In this document: one piece after another, positions 55,073 to 64,000 of the stretch
How positions within the stretch are numbered: position 1 is the first letter of the stretch
How the letters are laid out: each line of letters opens with the position of its first letter
From: Aquila chrysaetos chrysaetos
Lineage: Eukaryota > Chordata > Aves > Accipitriformes > Accipitridae
DNA: 64,000 nucleotides
Direction of reading: 5' to 3'
Assembly: GCF_900496995.4 (NCBI RefSeq)
Contig: NC_044029.1
Coordinates: 16,306,001-16,370,000, forward strand
Program-made: the position numbers and the translations under genes
The notes under the pieces: model-generated
What the model was told of the DNA's origin: nothing
Seen by the model: the letters and a program-made list of their open reading frames with translations, nothing else
Databases searched by the model: none

Positions 55073-58000
55073 CTAGCACAACAGGAGGCAGGAGTAGTAG
55101 AGAGAGGTTTAAACTCTCATTCTTCTTGAGATGGAAGGGTTTCAGTTTTTCCCTTTGATCTTTTAGGGTGCAATAGAGGAATCACCTCCACAGCAATACT
55201 TTTGAGGAAGGGAAATGATTGACAACAGCAACCCAGCCTAGCTGCCTTTTGAAATGCTAAATTCAAGTGCTGGACCCGAACAACAGTGAGCTATCCTTAC
55301 TGCTAGTAATGAGCTTCCTGGAAGACGACAGGAGACCCAGGAGTTGTCAGCTACCACCAACAGGACCTAACATTAGATGATGGTGATTCTGGAGATCTTG
55401 GGATCCTATACACAGGTGCCAACATACGGAAGCTTTTGGAGGGTGCTTGCTAGTGAAAAGGGGCTGTAAATTGACTGCAGATTAATTAAAACTGTTACTT
55501 ACCAGAGTTTTTCACGTGAAATCTCTTCACAGCTGGATGACATTTCTATAGATAAGGCAGAAGGTGCTAATTCCATAGACATGTTTTTTTTCCCCAGACA
55601 ATGAATTTCAGTAGATGTCAAACATGCCATGAATGATATGTATATGTCTCACAGGTTTTATTAAGTATCAAACTAGCAGAGCTTGAGACATACGTAAACA
55701 TTAAAAAAAAAAAAAAAAGGTGAGAGTTGTAAGAACTTCATATTGCAGCATCCTTAATCATTGTCTAGAAGACGGGCTTTTTGAAAAGTTGAGAGTTGTA
55801 GGATAGATCCCCCTGGTCAGGACGGATAGAGTCATTTGACTTGGAGCTCTGCCAATACAAACCATAGTGTTAGCAGTAATGTTGAACTCTGCTTGCAAAA
55901 CATGCTTGGCATTGTCAGAGCTTTAGGAAGCAAGACAAGTTCTTTGCATTTAATTCAAAGTTCTGACACAGGACTGCTCCCTATTAAAGGCTTCAGAAGA
56001 ATCTAAAAACCAACACAACCTTTTCATTATCCAAGAAAACTGATGAAGCCTTGATGCAGTGTGCAGAGCAAATGGTTTGAAATAGATGTCCAAAAAAACT
56101 ACTTAAAAGTAGGCTTCTAAAAAGTAGAGGAGAAACAAACATGTTTGGTAATGTCATAAAGCTTACAGTCCTCTATATAGCCTATATAGTCCTTTATGTA
56201 GCCCTCTACAATGAAATCCCGTTAAAAAAAGTTCAGCAGTTACTTTTTTTGTGCTTTGGCTACTGGTTCTTGTTTCATAGCTATGTGTAGTGTCTCAGCA
56301 TCCTCTCATTCTTTTGTCTGTAAGAAACATAAGACAGAAGTTGTTTTGGCGTTCCCTCCAGGCACATGGTATTTAACATAGAAGGCAGAATTGCTGTGTC
56401 AAATAGCAAACGCTCAACTATTATTGGATATAATCAAACCCTTATTGTGTACATTTACGCTCTTCATGTGCCCAGGCTAGTAACACTTTAAGAACCTAAT
56501 GAGGTGTGTAGTGTAAGGCCACCTATCTTGTTCTTTGGTATTAATGCAGCCATCCTAAATTTTCTCAAGCTATCTAAAAGGGCTTTGTCAGTATGTCACC
56601 GTGACATCAGCTTGTGCTGCATCAAAATGCTAAGTACAGTGTGTTTGACAGACAATAGTGTTATCTCTTGATCAGCCACAAGAGAGACAAACTTGATTCA
56701 AGATCCTATGAATATTAAGTAGGATTGGTATTCCTAAGAGTTGTTAATCAGCATGTTATTTTTGCGGTGAGCATGCTGAGATTAGGTACATTGCTGAAAA
56801 TTTTCTTCTTTTGCATGAGATCTTGGAAACTTGTTATTATAGGAATGTTAGGCTTACTTTTAAAAATCAGTATGTTTCTAGTCTCAAGGTTGTCAAGAAA
56901 ATGGATGTGCTCTGCCAAGCCCTTACCTGCCTTTCTTATAGGCAGTGTTCTTCATGGCCATTTATTTGCTATTCAAAGGCTATTAAAAGATTCATTTTTA
57001 AAAGCAAATTCAAAAATACTTTCTTTGGTGTTGCAAGGCTAACTTCCCCAAAAAACTGGTAGCAGGAAGAGAGGTCTCATTCTTCTTTCTTCCCAAGAGC
57101 ACAAAATGTTTGCAGCATCTGGGATATATTTCCCCTTATAGTGTAGGATCAGGGTGGCTTTAACTTAACAACACTGTTGCAAAGCATTTAAAAAAACAGT
57201 GTTAAAGAGTTTCTTTTCTATGTCTGAGGGAGGAAAAAGCAACCCCAACACAAAAAACTTTCTGGATAGAATGGCTGCTGCTATGGACTTAAAAAAGATA
57301 TAACTATTTTTATAATTAAATTTATGTGTACAAAGAGTTCTGCCTGAATATACTACATTCATTCAACAGGCTCCATGTCATGCTTACAGGTTTGTATTTC
57401 TCAGGAGAGAAATCCAGAACTGTTATATAATTCTCCAGGAACAGATAAAACCTCCCATAACAGTGTTTTGTAGTGGATAATACTTTGCAGTGCTATTTCT
57501 AAAACAGTCTATATCTTGGTGGCTTATTAAAAAAAAAAAAGACTACATTATCCCAATGTGTTCCATTAATGAAAAGGCTAAGGAAAACAACAACAAAAAA
57601 AACCCCTGAAAATCAAAGACCAGCCTTCCTATGAAATTCCTGAAATCCCCCAGTGTTATTTGTAATGAAAGTTTGGGTAACTATAATGACTGTGTGATAA
57701 TATTTTGGTTTGCCTTTTTTTTTTTTTCCTCCAGTATCCTGTCATAATTAATGGTTTGGAAGAGAAATAGTCTGTGAATTGCAGAAGTCTGCATTTTTGC
57801 AAGAGAATCCAAGACTGTTCATTTATGTTTATAACTTACAGAGCTATGTTGTTCTGTAATGGTGTAATCTCTACATTCCTGGTGAACCAAACAGCAAAGA
57901 TCTAGTTAATAAACTCAAAATTAAAAAGAAAGGGGTCTCAGAAAAGGAAAATTCTCTGTATTTTGAGAATGTCAGACAAAAGGATATTATTAAATATGTT

Positions 58001-59013
58001 TTTAATACTGATCTATACTTGCTCATCTTTGCTTTTGAAGATTATTTGTCTGATAGCAGGAATAAATAGGGGGTATGTTTCCCTCAGGATTTGACTGAAG
58101 ACTTTACTATGTTCTGTGCTTAACAGTATTTTTTTTTATTTTCTTAAGCAGAAGGTCACCTTACTAGCAGTATGATACTGTGTGACTGTCAGGACGTGAT
58201 TCTGGGCCCAGTTACATCAATATTTGCAAACTAACCTGGGCCAGCACAGGGGCTGAAGCAAAGGTGTGCCATAGTCCACACTGTATGTAGCTGTGGGCAC
58301 CCTGGTACATTTCAGCATGTGCCAACAAGCACCATCCCAGAAGATGCCCAGGTCCTGAGTGCAGTTCTCTCCCTTCTCGCGGCTCAGCTTCAGGACCAAA
58401 GAACAGATCCTGGCTGTTTTCTTTTCTGGTTCAGAGGTAGCCACTAAAGCTTCCCAAGAGAAGTCATTTACCTGCGTACAGTTCTACTTTCCAGCTGTTT
58501 GCCACCAAAGGCCACTGCTCACATTAGCTATATAAAGCCTTGCTTGATACTCAGATCTGGAAAATATTTGTAGCCACTTTCCCCCTGTTTAATTTTTAAC
58601 TGGAGCTTTTCTTGATGTCGTGGTCTAATGAGGACTAAATAAAAATGAGTAAGGACTTTCACAGTCTGAGTTTTGAGCCTGTTTCCAGAGGGTCCTTTGA
58701 GAGCCTTTCCAATTATTTCCCTTCAGCTGGGCTCCTGAGTTTAGCTATTAATCTTCCTTCATAAATAAATCACTGTTGTGCACTAAGCCTTTTTTGTTAC
58801 TGTTCCTCCAATTTTTCTATACTTTCCTGGTAATGAATTTAATGCAATATTCTTCATGTGGTCTTACAAGCATAATAAGCAGATGGAAATGCTAGGATTA
58901 CAGCTAAAAACAGCTTAAATGCAACTGTTCATCTTCTTTTGTAACAACAAAATTAATGAATACAAAGATTAACTTCTCACTAATTTTCATTCTTCTCTTT
59001 TTTCCTCAAACAG

Positions 59014-59195
59014 CCATTCCCAATAGGTATTCTGTTGGAAAAATAAGGATTCCAAGGAGGATTTACAGAGGAGAAGGGATGGGGTGGCAGCATACGAGAG
59101 ACACTAATAGAGCCCAGCATTACAGGAAAGAACTTTACAGTCCTCCTATCCATCCCAACTGCTTCCGGGTCTGGATAGATAATAACAGACTGTAA
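59014..59195 (+). CDS. Candidate terminal exon of an unrecognised gene
   Basis: A long pyrimidine tract and CTCAAACAG (ending 59013) are followed by CC, then 59 open codons and TAA (59193-59195). The peptide is basic and rich in aromatic residues: NRYSVGKIRIPRRIYRGEG, MGWQHTRDTNRAQHYRKEL, YSPPIHPNCFRVWIDNNRL. AATAAA follows at 59388-59393. The composition looks like real protein, but I do not recognise the family, and no upstream exon was found. The antisense frame is also free of stops, so chance cannot be ruled out. Confidence 0.35.
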
Positions 59196-62100
59196 ACCAT
59201 GCCTTTTATTTTAGTGTAAGGCACTCTGATACAGAGGACTTGTGAATAATAGAAAAGCTGAGAAGAGTGGTGAGATCTTGCTGATTAATGCTGTCAAGCA
59301 GCAGTGGGCATAGAGGTCAGGAGGATTTTAAATCCACTGGGATTTAGTGACACTATGAACTTTTCTCTATGACCAGCTTCCATCCTAAATAAAGCACCTG
59401 GAGAATGGAAGTAGTTCTGACAAGCAGGATATGGCAGCTCTGAACTTAATAAAAAGTTAAAATGCTTACATAACACTGTGCTGGGTCACACATCTAGTAT
59501 GGATCAGAAGATACTCATGGAAAATGAATGCATGATGACAGCCAAATTGCTTGAACCATGGGCGGGGGGGGGGGTGTGGTAGCATAGGAGAGTAAAATAA
59601 AGAATAAAGCTCCCTTTGGGGTCCTCACACAGAGTGAAAATTAAGTTTTCCAGACCAAAATGCCAGAGACATTATGGACTGGTAGAAATGCACTGTGTTT
59701 TGGGATTGATACAGTGCTGCAGCTAATATCCTTTTCCTTTGGAAATGTGTTAGGCCTTTAGCGATCACTGCAGGCCAGGACTTTGTCATATCTGAGAAAT
59801 AAAATTATAAGATCATTTTTCAAAACTTAAAAGATTTTTCACTCTTGATTGCATGTAGCAATTCCTTTTTGACCCTGAAACCAGAACCTGTTTTCTTTAC
59901 TGACATGTTCGCTCTGCTTTTGTTGATACACAGTGACCTTAACAGGTAGTGAGTTGTATGCTCTGTTTTTTGTAGGGCTGTTTCCTAGTTTTTGGTTGGT
60001 GTAGTTTTTGCAATGAACTTTTTACTTCTTCTGAAGCATAAAATTTGATGTGACGTATGGCAGATAGACTGAGATAAAGTAAAAGGGTGAGTCTAATGTG
60101 GAGTGCTAACATTTGCAACTTAGCCAAGATTTCTCTCATAAGCGATAGAAGAGTTTGCACTGGTGTCCATGGTGTGTAGGAGTCTCCTCCCAGCATCTCC
60201 AGTCACACGGCGCTCTGGGGTAGCCCCGACAGAGCACACAGAGCTGGAGGGATGAGGGGCAACACAGGCAAATCTGGGGTCTACCTTGAACTGTAAGCTG
60301 AAAAATTTTAGAAGATGCCAAATTATGGAGGAGTGGGGGAAGATGTGAGCATTGAAAAGCAAAAGAGGTCCTTTCTTTCTGGGGATGCAGAAGGAAAAAT
60401 TAGAAAATGAATCTAGAACAAAGCAAAGGCAGGCAGGCATTCCATAGCAGTTTTTCAAGGAAAAAAAACACTTGAAATTTCCACTCTTATTAAGCAACAC
60501 TGCCTCACCTAAGCTCATTTTGGAACGAGCTCCTGGCTAGAGTTTTGATTAGTAATTACGAGTAAGCTTCCTTTCACCTACAGCTTTCCAGGGAGAAAGG
60601 CAAAACCCTGACTGAATCCACTGGTAAATCCCACACCTTATGAAGCTAGTAATGAATCATGATTTCTCTTTTACTGTATTGGCACTACTCACACAGTGTT
60701 CATAATGCCCCAAATAGCAATGATGCACATATTCTACACAGTGAGATCTTTGCATCCAAAATTACTTATTTGCTACTAATAATATGGTCCCAGAAAAGCT
60801 TGTTTTAAGATGTAAACCAGAAAATTATATATTGACATGACATCTGGCAAAGGCTTTTTAACGAATAAAGGAATAATTTTACACTTTTCTGCTCCTTGGG
60901 TATGAGTCTGCTCATGTAACAGCTATTCAGAGAATAACACAAATTTGTTTATATTAATGTGATAGATTTTAAAATTTTAAACTCTTCTTACATATTTACT
61001 TTTACTTTAAGAGAGCTGTTTCCATGAGGCATACTTGCTTGGTAACATACTGGTATTTTTGGTTCTAACTAATGGAGTTTGCTATGTTCTGACTTGTTCT
61101 GTTCACACGTAAAAGTGCTTACAGAAGAGCCCCTGAATTCTTTAAAACAATATCGACAGACATTTATATTCAGACTGTGTATTATTACAAATTAAGGTAT
61201 AGTGAGTAATTTCAGACCCCAGCTAGGATTTCAACACTGTTGATTGGAATAAATCTTTGAATTTGTCATGTATTGAATCTGATATTGAATTAATGAAAGA
61301 CAATATGCATGCAAACTTACCAGGTCATTCCTCCACAATACGTTTCACAGTAGAACTCAAATTTCATGTGTGTATTTTGAGCTGTGCCAGCATTTTCCAC
61401 TGCTACTAAGTCTGAAAGAAGAAGGTGTTTATGAAAAAGAATTTTTCAGCAGTTGCAAGACCAGCTCAATGGGATTCAGGATGTTTACCCTCCAACATAG
61501 TACTGGTCAGGAACAGAACAGGGGTTTTCTTTTTTCCTAGTAATCATGATTCCTTTTTTAATTATTTCCATTAAGACCTTGATATGTTGATATATTGCTT
61601 AAATTGCTATTCTACCTCTTGATGAACTACACTTTTTTCCAGTTGCCATGGCAGTAAATGTTGGAGCTGAGACTTCAGACAGTGGTCAGGTGGACCAGAT
61701 GTTATCACAGCCCATTTGTTTCTCCTGCTCTGCCAGCCTCCACCCAGGTGAAGCCAGACACCCAGCTGTACGAGCACCCACCTGCACCTCTGCAAAGTTT
61801 AGCAGCTTTCAGCAGTAGTTTAGGCTAAATTGCCTGCTTTTGCAATGACACAGATGATGTGCAGTCATGCTAAACATGATGAGATGAGCAGACAGAACAG
61901 TTTGGAGGTGATATCTTCCTAACTTCTTTTACCTCATAGAGACCCTCTGACCAGTTACCTATGCTCAGGGCATTTTGGCTCTCTTCTTGACTTGTCACAG
62001 AGTTTAGGGGAGAAATCCAGATTCATTTGAAACAGCTCTGAGAACAGCAGTTTAAAAATATTTCTTGAATATACCATCTTTCTATCTTCTGTTATGCAAG

Positions 62101-62814
62101 CATTATTTTCCTTCATTCTGATATCAGAGATGTGAACTATCTTCAGAGAATGAAATACCACCTCAAGGTAAATCACGCAGCTTCTTATCAATGCTGCTCT
62201 ATCAGAGCATCCAAATCAGTGCTAAGCAATCTAGCAAGTGCAGGAAATGGTGAGTCATTATTGAATTATGAGAAGCTGGTTCATAAATCCTATATAATCA
62301 CTTTTTCTGAGCTGACTTGGGAAAATCCTTTAAAGCTGCCTCATTCTATTTGGCATCCACAGTAGCTCAGCATGATAGAAAAGATTTACCTTTCCCCAGA
62401 CAACTTCCCAGAGCCCTTGCTTTTCAGCTGACAGCGAGGAAAGAGCTTGTAGCAGCGCATTTCAAATTAGAGTCAGATTTAAACTCTTCGAAGGCACCTG
62501 AATTTAAGCAGAGATTAGGCACATAAAACCAAAATTACAACTCCAACCCCCTCTGTAATTCCCTCACTCTGGAATTATTGAAACACCCAGGCTACCTAGC
62601 TTATTTACTTCAAAGCTTCCCATGTCTCTGCACATGGACCTGATCTGAACAGCCTAAAGCCCAGTGAGGATCCAGAGCCGGAGTGGTTTTCCTCCTAGCT
62701 TCCCCATAGGCTCTGCTTCAGCAGCCCTCCTAGATACCTAATCCCCTAGTAAAATCAAAGATTCATAGGTGGAAAGTAGAAGAAAAGGAGCAAGATCGAA
62801 GCCTGATGTTGAGG

Positions 62815-63235
62815 GCTGGTCCAGGGCAGCGAGGTCCTGGGATCTCAGCAGACATCTCTGAAGGCTCTTTCACGCCAGACTGGCTCCTCAAGCCTCTCTC
62901 CTGAGCCGCAGGCTCCAAGATGATGTGTGCGCCCATCTCCCAGGATGGGCAGGGTTTTGGACCACGCGTGGCCCTCGAAGCGCCCTGCTGGGTGCTCCTC
63001 GCTGGCCACCTCCTCGGGCTCTTGGCCTCAGGCATGGCTCGGCTGCGATTCCCGGCTGCTGCACCTGCCGTGAAGCAAGGGCAGGGCTCCGGGCTCGGTT
63101 TCAGTGCCCCAGATTTGGGGTGCCGGAGCCTAGCTCCACCCCGAGCTCTCAGTGATCCGGTCTCTGGAGCAGGAGAGGGGCCGGGAGCTCGAAGAGCTGT
63201 GCATCTGCGACTGAGTTTCTCCTGAGTCAAAACCA
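62815..63235. other. GC-rich block in intergenic DNA
   Basis: About 420 bp clearly richer in GC and CpG than its flanks (CCACGCGTGGCCCTCGAAGCG, GCTCGGCTGCGATTCCCGGC). Open frames on both strands here are what one expects of GC-rich DNA and show no known domain. It could be a small CpG island, an enhancer or an old repeat. Confidence 0.4.
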
Positions 63236-64000
63236 AAGTCTGGAAAGCCAGAAACTGTAGAAGCGTGCCAAGAGGAGTCGTCAAAGCTGTCTAAAGCAAT
63301 TATTTTATGTAATCTTTTTGAAAGATTAAGATGTATTTTTCATCTTGGAATTGCTGAATAAGAGCTACACTTTTTACTTCCCATAGCTTTGAAATACTTC
63401 CCAGTTTCAGGACAGAATTACTTACCTTGTTAATTTTGGAGGTTTTGACATTTCTGATGGCCATCCCTCATGTTTCTCCTAAGACCCTTAGCTAATCAGC
63501 ACACCTAGCAGGGTATGCTCCTGAAGTATACTGTACTTATATTTTACATCGGGGACTACTGGCGCAGAATCAAAAAGCCTAACTGGGATTAGATAATCAT
63601 ATAAAATAGAGAACAGTGTAAACAACAGAAGCCTAAATGTGCTGGCATGACTGTGTGGCCTAATTCGCTTTAGTTCTTCTGTGAAAACCACAGTATCGCT
63701 TCCTCGACCTCATCCGTAACACTGACATGTTCCTGCTTGCCTGCCTTTGCAATATCTGCGTGTCCTCTTCTGCTCCGTTCTCATCCTTGGCGTTACAGAT
63801 TCCTGCTTGTCACTGAGCTTATATATAGGGTTTTTCCTTCCTCTTTAATTTAAAATAGTGGTTGTAAGAGCTTGGCAGCTGCCAGAGTTGTTCTTTTATT
63901 TAAGCCATCAGACTCACTTTGTTATATTAATAAATGAGAGACAGTTTTCTTCAAAATTCTTTCCTCAGACTTCTGCTAGCTCAGAGACAATTTCTCCCAA

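Larger units (their letters stand above)
51936..64000. other. Region upstream of HELB, mostly non-coding
   Basis: 12 kb without a gene that I recognise. It contains an 11-base G run at 59564-59574, a 16-base A run near 55703, two exon-like segments (54836-55072 minus, 59014-59195 plus) and a GC-rich block at about 62815-63235. In mammals IRAK3 lies in this direction, but none of its exons was seen. Confidence 0.7.

Noticed and set aside
62763..63284. 173-aa minus-strand open frame considered as an IRAK3 exon
   Set aside because: Pro/Arg/Ser-rich, typical of GC-rich non-coding DNA; no kinase or IRAK3 C-terminal motif is visible.

Overview
The window is vertebrate genomic DNA, almost certainly from a bird. 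The evidence is split coding exons with GT-AG introns, 3'-end fragments of CR1 LINEs (one ending in the ATTCTATG-type octamer repeat), and a solo LTR of the avian endogenous retrovirus kind. Species cannot be fixed from the sequence. There are no bacterial features, CRISPR arrays or operons.

Layout. (1) Positions 1-34,385, plus strand: the 3' part of GRIP1 (glutamate receptor interacting protein 1). It has ten coding exons from the middle of PDZ5 (5017) to the stop codon at 32810-32812, then a 3' UTR of about 1.55 kb. All ten junctions keep frame and give 523 complete residues: end of PDZ5, PDZ6, the PDZ6-PDZ7 linker, PDZ7 and the C-terminal tail. The introns carry CR1 fragments, a solo LTR (17757-18294), homopolymers and one CpG-rich block. 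(2) Positions 34,200-51,132, minus strand: a complete HELB (DNA helicase B) gene. It has thirteen coding exons totalling 3198 nt (1065 aa plus stop), from an ATG in a CpG island (51130-51132) to a TAA at 35203-35205. GRIP1 and HELB are convergent, as in mammals (human 12q14.3), and their 3' UTRs nearly or actually overlap. (3) Positions 51,133-64,000: the region upstream of HELB, starting with its CpG-island promoter and a CR1 tail. The rest is mostly non-coding, with two unrecognised exon-like segments (59014-59195 plus; 54836-55072 minus) and a GC-rich block near 63 kb. In mammals IRAK3 comes next in this direction; I found no IRAK3 exon here.

How the genes work. GRIP1 is a postsynaptic and trafficking scaffold that binds AMPA-receptor tails, Eph/ephrin proteins and FRAS1/FREM proteins. 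HELB is a nuclear superfamily 1B 5'-3' DNA helicase that binds RPA and restrains DNA end resection. They share no known pathway; their adjacency is conserved synteny.

I see no new defence-like or metabolic system. The most interesting items are the unassigned candidate terminal exon at 59.0 kb, the unusual HELB intron 11 (a 28-nt A run right after the donor, a 22-nt U run near the acceptor, and a 12-nt repeat at both splice junctions), and the convergent GRIP1/HELB 3' ends. All family identifications come from recognising translated sequence, not from a database search.
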